DNA of 64,000 nt from Cyanobium sp. FACHB-13342 (GTDB lineage Bacteria; Cyanobacteriota; Cyanobacteriia; PCC-6307; Cyanobiaceae). Positions within the stretch are counted from its first letter, which is position 1. Each line of letters starts with the position of its first letter. The position numbers were made by a program, and so were the translations under genes. The stretch covers positions 1 through 64,000 of the forward strand of contig NZ_JACJRT010000014.1 in assembly GCF_014697415.1 (NCBI RefSeq), given 5' to 3'. Positions 55,511 through 64,000 of this stretch are shown here, one piece after another. The notes beneath the pieces are model-generated. The model had not been told where the DNA came from, did no database searches, and saw nothing but the letters and a program-made list of their open reading frames with translations.

Positions 55511-55530
55511 GGAGTCCTGCAGGCCTGTCC

Positions 55531-56688
55531 ATGCTCGCCTACCTCGACCACCACGCCACCACGCCCTGCGATCCGGCGGTGGTGGCGGCGATGGCCCCCT
55601 GGTGGAGCGAGCACTGCGCCAACCCGGACAGCCGGCTCTACCGCCCGGCCCTGGAGGCCGCCGCCGCCGTGGAGCAAGCCCGGGGCCGGATCGCCCGGAC
55701 CCTGGGAACCATCCCGGAGGCCGTGATCGTCACCAGCGGCGCCACCGAAGCCAACAACCTGGCCCTCAAGGGCTGCTGCGAGGCGGCCCTGGACTCTGGC
55801 AGCCCCAGGCGGCGGTTGGTGAGCCTGGTGAGCGAACACCGGGCCGTGCTGGATCCCCTGGCCTACCTGGGCCGCCATGGGTTCCCGGTGAGCCTGGTGC
55901 CGGTGCAGGCCGATGGCCTGGTGGACCTGCACCAACTGGAGGCGGCCCTGGGGGACGACACCCTGCTGCTGAGCGTGATGGCCGCCAACAACGAGATCGG
56001 CGTGCTCCAACCCCTCGCCGCCATCGCGGCCCTGTGCCGGAACCGGGGGGTGCTGCTGCACGTGGACGCCGCCCAGGCCGCCGGTCACATCCCCCTGGCC
56101 ATGGACGCCCTGGGCATCGACCTGCTCAGCCTCAGCGGCCACAAGTGCTACGGGCCCAAAGGGGTGGGGGCCCTGCTGGTGCGGCCGGAGCTGCGGCTGG
56201 CCCCCCAGCTCCACGGCGGCGGCCAGCAGGAGGGGCGCCGGGCCGGCACCCTGCCGGTGCCCCTGGTGGTGGGGTTGGGCGAGGCGCTGGTGCGGGCCGA
56301 GGCCGACCGGGAGGCGCGCAGCGCCCGGCTCGGGGCCCTGCGCGACCAGCTCTGGACGGGCCTGCGCGACCTGGGCGGCGTGGAGGTCAACGGGGTGGCC
56401 CCCGACGGCGCCGGGGCCCCGCGGCTGGCCCACAACCTGAACGTGACCGTGCAGGGCGTGGACGGCACCCAACTGCACCGGCGGCTGCGCCGCCAGCTGG
56501 CCGTGAGCAGCGGTTCGGCCTGCAGCCAGGGATCCCCCTCGCCCGTGCTGACGGCCCTGGGCCGCAGCCGCACCGAGGCCGCCGCCTCAATCCGCTTCGG
56601 GCTGGGACGGAGCACCACCGCCGAGGACATCGACCTGGCGATCACGGCGGTGGCGGCGGCGGTGCGAGAGCTGCGTCTCAGCGCGTAA
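55531..56688 (+). CDS. cysteine desulfurase (NifS/IscS family)
   Basis: A 385-residue PLP enzyme moving sulfur from Cys to Fe-S cluster assembly or thiolated tRNA. YLDHHATTPCDPAVV near the start, VTSGATEANNLALK, PLP Lys in SLSGHKCYGPKG, and active Cys in SSGSACSQGSPSP. Start ATG 55531 is taken because the signature YLDHHATT begins four residues on. Ends with an 11-base overlap with the convergent DUF456 gene. Confidence 0.93.
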   Translation: MLAYLDHHATTPCDPAVVAAMAPWWSEHCANPDSRLYRPALEAAAAVEQARGRIARTLGTIPEAVIVTSGATEANNLALKGCCEAALDSGSPRRRLVSLVSEHRAVLDPLAYLGRHGFPVSLVPVQADGLVDLHQLEAALGDDTLLLSVMAANNEIGVLQPLAAIAALCRNRGVLLHVDAAQAAGHIPLAMDALGIDLLSLSGHKCYGPKGVGALLVRPELRLAPQLHGGGQQEGRRAGTLPVPLVVGLGEALVRAEADREARSARLGALRDQLWTGLRDLGGVEVNGVAPDGAGAPRLAHNLNVTVQGVDGTQLHRRLRRQLAVSSGSACSQGSPSPVLTALGRSRTEAAASIRFGLGRSTTAEDIDLAITAVAAAVRELRLSA

Positions 56689-57187
56689 GCCAGAGGAAGC
56701 CCACCACCCCCACCAGCGCCAGCAGGGCCTGGGCCAGCCGGCTCACCAACATGCCGGCCACCACCGCAAAACCCACCAGCAGCGCGCGGCCCGGAGCGCC
56801 CCGGGCCGCCAGTCCCTGGGCCAGGCTCGCCCCCAGGAACGGGCCCAGCAGCACCCCCAGCAAGGGCCCACCCACCGGCAGGGCCGGCAACAGACCGAGC
56901 ACCCCCACCACCAGACCCAGGCCCGCCCCAAGAGCGGCCCAGCGGCTGGCCTGGAGCCGGGCAGGGCCAAGCACCAGGGCCAGGGCCTCGGTGCCCCAGC
57001 CGAGCACCAGCAGCACCCCCGCCAGCAGCAGCGGCGGCCAGCCAGCGCTCCAGCCCACAGCACCAATCCACACCAGGGCTCCGAGGGGCAAGAGGGCCAG
57101 ACCCGGCAACACCGGCAGCAGGGCGCCGGGAATCGCCAGCAGTTGGATGGCGAGGGCCAGCCACCAGAGCAGCGAAGCCGGTTCCAT
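56678..57187 (-). CDS. DUF456 family membrane protein
   Basis: A 169-residue integral membrane protein with five to six helices made almost entirely of Leu, Ala, Gly and Val. The pattern AIPGALLPVLPGLALLPLGA and GPLLGVLLGPFLGASLAQGL matches DUF456. No catalytic residues are evident; function unknown. ATG 57187; a TTG codon just upstream is ignored. Confidence 0.78.
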   Translation of the reverse strand: MEPASLLWWLALAIQLLAIPGALLPVLPGLALLPLGALVWIGAVGWSAGWPPLLLAGVLLVLGWGTEALALVLGPARLQASRWAALGAGLGLVVGVLGLLPALPVGGPLLGVLLGPFLGASLAQGLAARGAPGRALLVGFAVVAGMLVSRLAQALLALVGVVGFLWLTR

Positions 57188-57249
57188 CAAACCCCTACAG
57201 GCGGGATGCGCCCTGCTGTCTCCATCGCTACCGTCCGGTCCATCTGCCC

Positions 57250-58029
57250 ATGATCATGGCCCTCACCCCTTCCGGCGACAGTCGCCTGCGCGTTCTCCAG
57301 GCCGTGGAAGATGGCTGGGGTGCCTTCTGCCGCGCCCCCTGGACCTTCCTGCTGTTCCAGGCACTGGCCGGCCTGATCCTGCTGCCCTTTGCCGCCCTGG
57401 CCGCCGTGGGCGGCGCCCGCCTGGCGGAGGTGGATGAACTGATGGCCGTGCACCCCGCCGGCGCCTGGGTTGCCCTCCTTGTGGGCGTGATCGGCTACGT
57501 GATCGTGGCCCTCTGGACCGTGGTGGGGCTCACCCGCGGCGCCTGGCTGAGCCTGGAGGGCCGCAAGCCCTGCTTCGCCGACTTCACCCGCTGGGATCGG
57601 CCCGCCAGTGCCCGCCTGCTGGGCTCCCTGATCCTGCTGGCGATCCTGGTGGCGGTGGCCGGTGCCATCGCGGCCCTGATCGGCGCTGGGCTGGGGATGG
57701 TCAACCAGGCCCTCGCCGTGATTCCGATGATCGTGGTGGCCGTCTTCTTCATCTGGTTGCTGGTGACCCAGAAGTTCCTGATCCAGGTGGCGCTGCTGGG
57801 CACCTCCCGCGCCACCCAGACGATCGGCTCAGGCGTGAATGTGGTGAACCCCAGCTGGTGGATGGTGCTCTGGCTCGGCATCGTCGAGGGCATCATCCAC
57901 AGCATCGGCGCCCTGTTCAGCTACGGCGGCCTGCTGGTGGTGGTGCCCCTGGTGCTGTGCATCTCCACGGCGGCCTTCCGCCAGCTGTTCGGCGCTGAAG
58001 ACCGCACCGGCCTGATCGGCCAGGGCTGA
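57250..58029 (+). CDS. hypothetical multi-pass membrane protein
   Basis: A 259-residue protein with about six helices and a short cytoplasmic start (LTPSGDSRLRVLQAVEDGWG). The arrangement, with paired Gly-rich helices and a conserved-looking ARLAEVDELMAV loop, resembles membrane domains of glycerophosphodiester phosphodiesterase or DUF975 proteins, but I cannot assign a family. ATG 57250 or 57256. Confidence 0.65.
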   Translation: MIMALTPSGDSRLRVLQAVEDGWGAFCRAPWTFLLFQALAGLILLPFAALAAVGGARLAEVDELMAVHPAGAWVALLVGVIGYVIVALWTVVGLTRGAWLSLEGRKPCFADFTRWDRPASARLLGSLILLAILVAVAGAIAALIGAGLGMVNQALAVIPMIVVAVFFIWLLVTQKFLIQVALLGTSRATQTIGSGVNVVNPSWWMVLWLGIVEGIIHSIGALFSYGGLLVVVPLVLCISTAAFRQLFGAEDRTGLIGQG

Positions 58030-58047
58030 GGCCCAGGGCGATGGGCC

Positions 58048-58944
58048 CTAGCGGCGCCGGGCCAGCCGGAACTTGGCAGAGCGGCTACGCGGATTGCGCT
58101 CCTGCTCCTCCGCAGAGGCGATCAGGGGTTTGCGGGTCACCCGCTCCAGCCGTTCATCGCCGAGGAAGGCGGTTTTCACCCGCCGATCCTCCAGGGAGTG
58201 GAAACTGATCACCCCAAATAGGCCGCCGCGGGCCAGCCAATCCGGCGCCTGATCCAGCAGGGTGTCCAGCGCCGCCAGCTCATCGTTCACGGCGATGCGT
58301 AGGGCCTGGAAGGTGCGGGTGGCCGGGTGGATGCGGCCCCGCCGTGCTGCTGGCGGATAGCACCCGGCCACCGCATAGGCCAGGGCGGCGGTGCCCGGAA
58401 AGGGCCCTTCGCTGGCCAGATGGTCCTTGATCCGGCGGGCAATGCGGCGGGACAGCCGCTCCTCCCCATAGGCATAGATCAGATCGGCCAGCTCGCCCTC
58501 CTCCAGGCGGGCGAGCAACGCGGCGGCAGTCTCGCCCGCCTCGGGGTTCATGCGCATGTCGAGGGGGCCATCGCTGCGGAAACTGAAGCCCCGCTCCGCC
58601 CCGTCCAACTGGGGACTGCTCACCCCCAGATCGGCCAGCACCGCCAGCACCGGTCCTGGGGGCGTGTACGCAGCGAAATTGCTGGCCACGATGGTGACCC
58701 GCTGTCCAAAGGGGGCGAGGCGCGCGGCGGCGGCGGCCCGGGCCAGGGGGTCCTGGTCCAGGCCCACCAGGTGCAGCTGGGGATGGGCCTCCAGCAGCAG
58801 GGCACTGTGGCCGCCACCACCGAGGGTGCAATCCACCAACACCCCCCCACCCTGGGCCGCCAGCAGGGGGGCCAGCCCGGCGAAACCAGCCACCACCGGC
58901 TCCGCCAACACCGGCACATGGTCAAAGCCAGGGAGATCGGCCAT
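58048..58944 (-). CDS. rsmH: 16S rRNA (cytosine-1402-N4) methyltransferase
   Basis: A 298-residue SAM enzyme methylating C1402 in the ribosomal P site. [10 protein letters not shown], the SAM motif [41 protein letters not shown], and [12 protein letters not shown] with [12 protein letters not shown] are diagnostic. Start ATG 58944, 8 bases after the upstream hypothetical gene. Confidence 0.95.
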   Translation of the reverse strand: MADLPGFDHVPVLAEPVVAGFAGLAPLLAAQGGGVLVDCTLGGGGHSALLLEAHPQLHLVGLDQDPLARAAAAARLAPFGQRVTIVASNFAAYTPPGPVLAVLADLGVSSPQLDGAERGFSFRSDGPLDMRMNPEAGETAAALLARLEEGELADLIYAYGEERLSRRIARRIKDHLASEGPFPGTAALAYAVAGCYPPAARRGRIHPATRTFQALRIAVNDELAALDTLLDQAPDWLARGGLFGVISFHSLEDRRVKTAFLGDERLERVTRKPLIASAEEQERNPRSRSAKFRLARRR

Positions 58945-58952
58945 GGGTCGCC

Positions 58953-59552
58953 CTAACGCCGGCGATGGGGAGAAGCCCAGCGGGCCAGCCTCTCCCCCAG
59001 GGCACCGCACTGGCGCTGCCACCAGGTTTCGGAGCGCCGGAAGCGGCGGCACAGATCCGGCAGGTCCCGTTCCAGCTCGGGATGGTCCAGGGCCTGCAGG
59101 AGGGTCTGGAGGGCACCCAACTCCTGCCCGGATCCTTCCCCATCCGCCGCCGCAAACAGGCAGAAACAGCGGCCAATCTCCAGCCGCTGGGCGGGATTCT
59201 CCAAGGCAGCGAGGCGGGTGGCAATCCGGCCCAGATCGGGAGTGCCCTGAAGACTGATGCCCTGGCGTTGCTGGTCGGAGAGATTCAACCGGGCCAGGCA
59301 ACTGGCGTAGAGCTCCCATTCCTCCTGGTCGAAGCGGCCATCGGCGAGGCTGACGGCCAGCGCTCCCTCCAGGATCGCCAGGCCCAGCGCACTGTCCTCC
59401 AGGGAGGAGGGCATGGCGGCCACCAGGCTGTCCACCAGCTGCTCGCGAACCCGGGCGGCCCGCTGGCGACGGGAGGCCAACAGCCAGTGGGCCAGGGCGC
59501 CGGCAGGACGACCCAGCAGCCGTTGCAACAGGGATAGCCGGGGCCTGCCCAT
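58953..59552 (-). CDS. hypothetical helical protein with TerB-like segment
   Basis: A 199-residue basic protein. The middle segment [20 protein letters not shown] and [20 protein letters not shown] recalls the paired acidic helices of TerB-fold proteins, but overall similarity is weak. No membrane segment. Located just upstream of rsmH on the same strand, so likely co-transcribed. Divergent from ndhH. Confidence 0.65.
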   Translation of the reverse strand: MGRPRLSLLQRLLGRPAGALAHWLLASRRQRAARVREQLVDSLVAAMPSSLEDSALGLAILEGALAVSLADGRFDQEEWELYASCLARLNLSDQQRQGISLQGTPDLGRIATRLAALENPAQRLEIGRCFCLFAAADGEGSGQELGALQTLLQALDHPELERDLPDLCRRFRRSETWWQRQCGALGERLARWASPHRRR

Positions 59553-59641
59553 GGATCCAGCCGCGGCTCAGAGCGTCAAGCCAGCCTAGGAGCCGGAACT
59601 CTTTCCTAAGATCCCGTCGAAGCTTTGCAGGCCACGGCCCC

Positions 59642-60826
59642 ATGACGCAGCTGGAGACGCGCACGGAGCCGATGGTGGTCAACTTCGGCCCCCACCACCC
59701 CTCGATGCACGGGGTGCTGCGGCTGGTGGTGACCCTCGACGGCGAGGACGTGGTGGATTGCGAGCCGGTGATCGGCTACCTGCACCGCGGCATGGAGAAG
59801 ATCGCCGAGAACCGCACGAACGTGATGTTCGTGCCCTACGTGAGCCGCATGGACTATGCGGCCGGCATGTTCTACGAGGCGATCGTGGTGAACGCCCCCG
59901 AGCGGCTGGCCGATGTGCCGGTGCCGAAGCGCGCCAGCTACATCCGCGTGCTGATGCTGGAGCTGAACCGCATCGCCAACCACCTGCTCTGGCTGGGCCC
60001 CTTCCTGGCCGATGTGGGTGCCCAGACGCCGTTTTTCTATATCTTCCGCGAGCGGGAGATGATCTACGACCTGTGGGAAGCGGCCACGGGCCAGCGGCTG
60101 ATCAACAACAACTACTTTCGCATCGGCGGCGTGGCCGCCGACCTGCCCTACGGCTGGCTGGAGAAGTGCCTCGACTTCTGCGATTGGTTTGGCCCCAAGA
60201 TCGACGAATACGAAAAACTGATCACCAACAACCCGATCTTCCGCCGCCGCATCGAAGGCCTGGGTGTGATCACCAAAGAGATGGCGATCAACTGGAGCCT
60301 CTCCGGCCCAATGCTGCGGGCCTCCGGGGTGCCCTGGGACCTGCGCAAGGTGGATCACTACGAGTGCTACGACGACTTCGACTGGACCGTGGCCTGCGAA
60401 CAGGAAGGGGACTGCTACGCCCGCTACCGGGTGCGGGTGCAGGAGATGCGCGAATCCCTCAAAATCCTGCGCCAGGCCTGCGCCATGATCCCCGGCGGTC
60501 CCACCGAAAACCTCGAAGCCCAGCGCATGGCCGAGGGCAAGGGCGGCCCGTCATCGGCCTTCGACTTCCAGTACGTGGCCAAGAAGGTGGCGCCCACCTT
60601 CAAAATCCCCAGCGGTGAGCTCTACACCCGGCTGGAATCGGGCAAGGGCGAAATCGGCGTCTACATCCAGGGGAACGACGACGTCACCCCCTGGCGCTTC
60701 AAGATCCGCGCCGCCGACTCCAACAACCTGCAGATCCTGCCCCACATCCTCAAGGGGGCCAAGGTGGCCGACATCATGGCCATCCTCGGCTCCATCGACG
60801 TGATCATGGGGTCGGTTGACCGCTGA
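59642..60826 (+). CDS. ndhH: NAD(P)H-quinone oxidoreductase subunit H (49 kDa)
   Basis: A 394-residue peripheral-arm subunit forming the quinone-binding pocket of NDH-1. [33 protein letters not shown] and [20 protein letters not shown] are diagnostic, as is [19 protein letters not shown] 59642. Its end overlaps the DHNA-CoA thioesterase start by 11 bases. Confidence 0.97.
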   Translation: MTQLETRTEPMVVNFGPHHPSMHGVLRLVVTLDGEDVVDCEPVIGYLHRGMEKIAENRTNVMFVPYVSRMDYAAGMFYEAIVVNAPERLADVPVPKRASYIRVLMLELNRIANHLLWLGPFLADVGAQTPFFYIFREREMIYDLWEAATGQRLINNNYFRIGGVAADLPYGWLEKCLDFCDWFGPKIDEYEKLITNNPIFRRRIEGLGVITKEMAINWSLSGPMLRASGVPWDLRKVDHYECYDDFDWTVACEQEGDCYARYRVRVQEMRESLKILRQACAMIPGGPTENLEAQRMAEGKGGPSSAFDFQYVAKKVAPTFKIPSGELYTRLESGKGEIGVYIQGNDDVTPWRFKIRAADSNNLQILPHILKGAKVADIMAILGSIDVIMGSVDR

Positions 60827-61271
60827 TTCCAGCGCCTGGTTGTTGCTCTGCCGCACGGTGCGCTTCGGCGACACCGATGCGGCCGGAGTGATGCACTTTC
60901 ACCAGCTCTTGCGCTGGTGCCATGAGGCCTACGAGGAGAGCCTGGAGCGCTTCGGCCTAGCTGCTGGCGACGTCTTCCCGCGACCGGGCGAGAGGCTGGC
61001 GGTGGCGCTGCCGATCGTGCATTGCAGTGCCGATTTCCTGGCGCCTCTGGCCTGCGGCGATCCCCTGGCGATCCAACTGGAACCCCGCCGCCTCGACCCC
61101 GGATCCTTCGAGGTGCACTACGGCTTCCGCAGTGGCGACAAACAGGTGGCCCGGGGGTTGACCCGCCATCTGGCCATCGGCGCCGACACCCGCCAGCGCT
61201 GCCCCCTGCCGGCAGCCATCCAACGCTGGCTGGAAGCCTCGAGCCTGGGCCAGGGGGTTCAGCCCCTCTAG
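60816..61271 (+). CDS. 1,4-dihydroxy-2-naphthoyl-CoA hydrolase-like thioesterase
   Basis: A 151-residue hot-dog-fold thioesterase: [20 protein letters not shown] with the catalytic-type Asp, and [11 protein letters not shown]. It matches cyanobacterial DHNA-CoA thioesterase, which releases DHNA for phylloquinone (vitamin K1, the PSI A1 quinone). The nearby menE, menC and menA genes support this. The start is a TTG at 60816 overlapping ndhH. The stop shares CTAG with the convergent small ORF. Confidence 0.88.
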   Translation: MTADSSAWLLLCRTVRFGDTDAAGVMHFHQLLRWCHEAYEESLERFGLAAGDVFPRPGERLAVALPIVHCSADFLAPLACGDPLAIQLEPRRLDPGSFEVHYGFRSGDKQVARGLTRHLAIGADTRQRCPLPAAIQRWLEASSLGQGVQPL

Positions 61272-61435
61272 GGCCGGCGGAACACGTACAGCAGCGCCGC
61301 CAATTGCAGCGGCAGCAGGGCTGCCAGCAGGGCCAAGGGATGCAGGCCCTCCTGGGGCATGGCCGCTGCCGCCAGAACGCTCAGCACGGCCGCCGCCAGC
61401 AGGGGCACCAGATTGGTCAGTCGCGCCCTGGCCAT
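61268..61435 (-). CDS. small two-helix membrane protein
   Basis: A 55-residue frame from ATG 61435: MARARLTNLVPLLAAAVLSV and a second hydrophobic run LHPLALLAALLPLQLAALLY, ending VFRRP. An upstream in-frame start at 61465 overlaps the TM2-domain gene. No family is recognised. Its stop overlaps the thioesterase stop in CTAG. It is on the same strand as, and directly after, the TM2-domain gene. Confidence 0.55.
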   Translation of the reverse strand: MARARLTNLVPLLAAAVLSVLAAAAMPQEGLHPLALLAALLPLQLAALLYVFRRP

Positions 61436-61442
61436 GGCTGGC

Positions 61443-61721
61443 TCAGAACCACTCTTTCTGACCATCCAGGTACTGGGCCTGGAATTCCGCGTCCGTTTTG
61501 GTGAGGTAGATGATTCCCTCGATCAAGCCAATCACCCCCATCACGAAACTGGCGAGGCCACAGGTGACCACACCACCCGCGAGCGACACCACCAGCATGA
61601 TGATGGCGGGTTTGTTGTAGCCCAACACAAACTTGTGCACCCCGAAGGCACCCAAAAAGATGCCGGTGAGACCCGCCGCCAGCTTCTTGTTGCTGATTTC
61701 GGTGTCAGAGAGGGTCGACAT
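61443..61721 (-). CDS. TM2-domain membrane protein
   Basis: A 92-residue protein with two helices: IFLGAFGVHKFVLGYNKPAI and the second half ending GVIGLIEGIIYLT, which together make the TM2 domain (G-x-x-G-x-H-x-F-Y/L-x-G). Function unknown; found widely. Overlaps the end of menE by 17 bases. Confidence 0.85.
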   Translation of the reverse strand: MSTLSDTEISNKKLAAGLTGIFLGAFGVHKFVLGYNKPAIIMLVVSLAGGVVTCGLASFVMGVIGLIEGIIYLTKTDAEFQAQYLDGQKEWF

Positions 61722-62943
61722 CGGCCGCTGCGGATGTTGGGGTCTGCACCGCTTCTAGCTCGCCAACCCAGGCCCGCCAACGGGTGCGTTGCCATTTACC
61801 CAGCGCTGTCGGAGCCAGCTCCGGGCACAGGAGCCAGCGCCAGGGACGCTCCGCCGGGGCCCAGCTCGCACACAGGGCCTCCAGGGCAGTGTGCAGCTCC
61901 GGCCAGGGGAGCGCACCAGGAGATGGCCGCACCAGGGCCACCAGCCGCTGGCCCCAGTCGAGATCGTCCACCGCCAGCAGCAGCAACGCCTCCACGGGCA
62001 GCTCTACTGCCTGAGCAGCCGCCCGCAACCGGGCTTCCAACGGCTCGGGAAACACGGTTTCCCCGCCGCTGTGAATGGCGCTGTCGAGGCGTCCCAACAG
62101 CTCCAGCCCCGCCGGTCCCAGCCGGCCGGCATCGCCGCTGCGCCACCAGCCCTCCGCCGTCCGGGGCAGGGGGCGCAAGGTGCCGTGCTCCAGCCAGCCC
62201 GGACTGAGACGCCCGCAGGTCACCTCCACGGCCCCTGATGCGGCCAGCCGCAACTCCACATCAGCAAGGGGCGCACCGCAGCCCGCCACCCCCGCCAGAA
62301 ACCGCTCGGGAGGAAGGGCGCACACCATGGCGGCCGTTTCCGTGGCGCCGTAGCAAGGGGCCAGCCGCAGCCCGGCCTGGCGCGCCTGCGCGGCCAGCTG
62401 GGGGGGCAACGGCGCCCCACCCACCCAAACCACCGCCAGCTGCTGCAACCAGGCCACCCCCTCCGGAGCCGCCATCAACCGCTGCAGCTGGGTGGGCACC
62501 AACGACAGCAGGGCCGGACGGCCGGGATCCAACGGCACGGCGGCCGCGACCTGGGTGGGATCCCGCATCCAGGCCGGGTCGAGGCGCCGGTGGCCGGCGC
62601 CCCACTGCTGGGCCCGCACCCAGGGCAGCAGGCCGCTGACGTGGTGCAGCGGCAAGGGGTTGAGATGCAGGCAGGCCCCGGGCTCGAGCCCCCGGGCCTC
62701 CAGCCAGTGGCCGCTGGCCACCGCCGCCGCCTGCAGATGGGCCAGGGGCTGGAGGCACCAACGGCGCTCCCCGCTGCTGCCGCCGCTGCCCAACACCACC
62801 CCGGGGCCCCACTGCCGGAGCAGGGGACCGAGGCCCCCAGGGCCCACCGCCGCCGCCAGCGCCTCCTGATCGCGGCGGGCCGGGCCGGCCAGCGCCACGA
62901 TCTGGCCGGAGGCCCAGAGCTGTTGGAGCTGCTCGGGCGTCAT
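61705..62943 (-). CDS. menE: o-succinylbenzoate--CoA ligase-like AMP-forming enzyme
   Basis: A 412-residue adenylate-forming enzyme. The P-loop-like GSGGSSGERRWC (family STSGTTG), HHVSGLLPW, YGATETAAMVCALP and the hinge WWRSGDAGRL are recognisable. It activates OSB with CoA in phylloquinone synthesis. ATG 62943 gives MTPEQLQQLW; an earlier frame start overlaps menC. GGERRW instead of a Lys-containing P-loop is a variation within the family. Confidence 0.9.
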   Translation of the reverse strand: MTPEQLQQLWASGQIVALAGPARRDQEALAAAVGPGGLGPLLRQWGPGVVLGSGGSSGERRWCLQPLAHLQAAAVASGHWLEARGLEPGACLHLNPLPLHHVSGLLPWVRAQQWGAGHRRLDPAWMRDPTQVAAAVPLDPGRPALLSLVPTQLQRLMAAPEGVAWLQQLAVVWVGGAPLPPQLAAQARQAGLRLAPCYGATETAAMVCALPPERFLAGVAGCGAPLADVELRLAASGAVEVTCGRLSPGWLEHGTLRPLPRTAEGWWRSGDAGRLGPAGLELLGRLDSAIHSGGETVFPEPLEARLRAAAQAVELPVEALLLLAVDDLDWGQRLVALVRPSPGALPWPELHTALEALCASWAPAERPWRWLLCPELAPTALGKWQRTRWRAWVGELEAVQTPTSAAADVDPL

Positions 62944-63908
62944 GGGGCCTGGGCTCCGGTGATTGGCGCGGCGGACCAAACCACTTCAGGATCCCGGCTG
63001 GCCAGGCCCCCGGGCGCCTGCCAGCCGGGTGCCAGGCCGGGCGCCACGGGCGTGGGGCCCTCGGCCTGCAGGGCGGCCAGATGGTCCAGCCAACGCCGGG
63101 CAATGCCGGTTTCAAAGGCCGTGCTGACCATCAACCGCGGAGCGCCCTGCTCCAGGGCCGCCAGCAGCGGCCGGGGGTCCCCTTCCTGGCTGGGCCGGCG
63201 CACCTGCCACCCTGGCCAGCTCTGGCGCAGGGCGGGCTGCCGCTGCAGCGATTCATCGAGGGCCACCGGCACGCGCTCAGCCAGGGCCGCCAGCCCGGCC
63301 TGATCGGCGGGATCGAGGGGCTGCTCCAGCCACTGCAGCCGGGGCTCATCCGCCAGCCGCTCGGCCCAGGCCGTCGCCGTCGCCCGGGACCAGCCGCCAT
63401 TGGCATCGAGGCGCAGCTGCGCCGCCGCCGGCAGGCGCTGCAGCAGCTGCTCGAGCACCGCACGCTCCAGGGAATCGGCCACCACAGCCACCTTCCACTT
63501 GACCACGGCTGCCGGCCCGCTGCGATCGAGGGCCTCCAGAGCCGCCGGCCCGGCCGGCAGCAACCGGGCCGAAGCCGGTGCCGCCAGCCAGCGGCGCCGC
63601 GGCAGGCCAGCCAGCTCGGCCAGGGCGCCCCCCAAGGCGAAGGCCAGGGCCGGTGGCAGGCCGCCGGTCGCCAGGGCGGCCTCCAGACCCTCACGGGGCT
63701 GGGCGGAGCCGAGAGCAGCGATCGCCGCAGCCAGCGGGTCCAGCGGCCCATCCAGAGGGGCCGCCTCGCCCCAGCCCAGCTCCCCCTGGGGCCCCTGGGC
63801 CCGCAGCAGCCAGCCACGCCGCTGGCGCACCGTGCCCGCCGCCGTGGCCAGGGGCTGGGGCAGGGCAAAGCCAAAGGGCCGCCACTCCAGGCGGATCAGG
63901 CCGGCCAC
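62940..63908 (-). CDS. menC: o-succinylbenzoate synthase
   Basis: A 322-residue enolase-superfamily enzyme dehydrating SHCHC to OSB. KWK in AAVVKWKVAVV (catalytic Lys), metal ligands D in LRLDANGGW, E in WLEQPLD and D in VALDESLQ. Start GTG 63908, overlapping the menA end by 13 bases. Coupled with menE (4-base overlap). Confidence 0.9.
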   Translation of the reverse strand: MAGLIRLEWRPFGFALPQPLATAAGTVRQRRGWLLRAQGPQGELGWGEAAPLDGPLDPLAAAIAALGSAQPREGLEAALATGGLPPALAFALGGALAELAGLPRRRWLAAPASARLLPAGPAALEALDRSGPAAVVKWKVAVVADSLERAVLEQLLQRLPAAAQLRLDANGGWSRATATAWAERLADEPRLQWLEQPLDPADQAGLAALAERVPVALDESLQRQPALRQSWPGWQVRRPSQEGDPRPLLAALEQGAPRLMVSTAFETGIARRWLDHLAALQAEGPTPVAPGLAPGWQAPGGLASRDPEVVWSAAPITGAQAP

Positions 63909-64000
63909 CAGCGCCCCAGGGCCAGTCCCAACGCCAACCCCAACCCATTGAGGGCCTGAAAGCGCAGGGCCAGAAACTTGCTGCTGCTGATCCGCCCGGC
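63896..64000 (-). CDS. menA: 1,4-dihydroxy-2-naphthoate phytyltransferase, C-terminal part (runs off the right edge)
   Basis: The last 34 residues: GRISSSKFLALRFQALNGLG then LALGLALGRWWPA, stop at 63896. The SSSKFLALRFQALNG segment is the last loop and helix of MenA, which attaches the phytyl chain to DHNA. It overlaps menC by 13 bases. The rest lies outside the window. Together with the thioesterase, menC and menE it forms a phylloquinone cluster. Confidence 0.75.
   Translation of the reverse strand, partial: AGRISSSKFLALRFQALNGLGLALGLALGRWWPA

Noticed and set aside
61501-61795. Alternative reading frame overlapping the TM2-domain gene
   Set aside because: A clear TM2 motif in the chosen frame explains the region; the other frame has no family features.

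Overview
The window is a gene-dense, GC-rich (roughly two thirds G+C by eye) piece of a cyanobacterial chromosome. It most resembles a high-GC picocyanobacterium of the Cyanobium/Synechococcus group. The evidence is the oxygenic-photosynthesis gene set: the start of psbD at the left edge, ycf3, ycf34, RpaA, RpaB (Ycf27), a Ycf29-type regulator, an RbcR-type LysR regulator, crtP/crtB, chlM, phylloquinone genes (menA, menC, menE and a DHNA-CoA thioesterase) and many NDH-1 subunits (ndhA, D, E, F, G, H, I, M). Genus assignment is inference from gene content and composition.

Layout. 0-7 kb: psbD start, a UPF0367 protein, an ABC ATPase, tRNA-Asn with a terminator, rpaA, then on the minus strand a copper-type P-ATPase, tmk and holB, then ycf3. 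7-16.7 kb: an AT-rich membrane ORF, radA, and the fatty-acid/phospholipid run rpaB-plsX-fabH-fabD-plsC, followed by a YdcF-family protein, tsaB, ycf34 and the CCA-adding enzyme. 16.7-31.4 kb: an RRM protein, a hydrolase, crtB-crtP, ndhM, DUF3172, rbcR, an NnrU-family protein, ndhF and ndhD (separated by a strongly structured spacer), a LapA-domain protein, scpA, an NDP-sugar synthase, metF and a PedR-like regulator. 31.4-39.3 kb: a long minus-strand run of DUF3352, sixA, gltA, ndhA-I-G-E, nadK, a CYTH protein and a small ORF. 39.4-46 kb: rhodanese, hrcA, a TerB-like protein, a methyltransferase, def, a glutamine-synthetase-like enzyme divergent from a cysteine hydrolase, and trpB. 46-47.9 kb: a mosaic toxin-antitoxin islet next to a SUI1 gene. 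47.9-64 kb: dgkA, cysC, an AI-2E family permease, purE, nagA, chlM, an AlkB-like protein, an RluA-like protein, the Ycf29-type regulator, a cysteine desulfurase, rsmH, ndhH and the menaquinone-type cluster up to the end of menA at the right edge.

Most of the window is housekeeping and photosynthetic chromosome. The best candidates for something new are three. First, the islet between trpB and sui1: an intact RHH/PIN pair lies between two halves of a broken AbrB/PIN pair, next to a second, truncated copy of the sui1 3' end. Second, the ndhF-ndhD spacer holds a 28-bp perfect inverted repeat and two further hairpins. Third, convergent gene pairs repeatedly share a 4-base CTAG (or CTAA) that supplies both stop codons. 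No phage, IS element or CRISPR array was seen.
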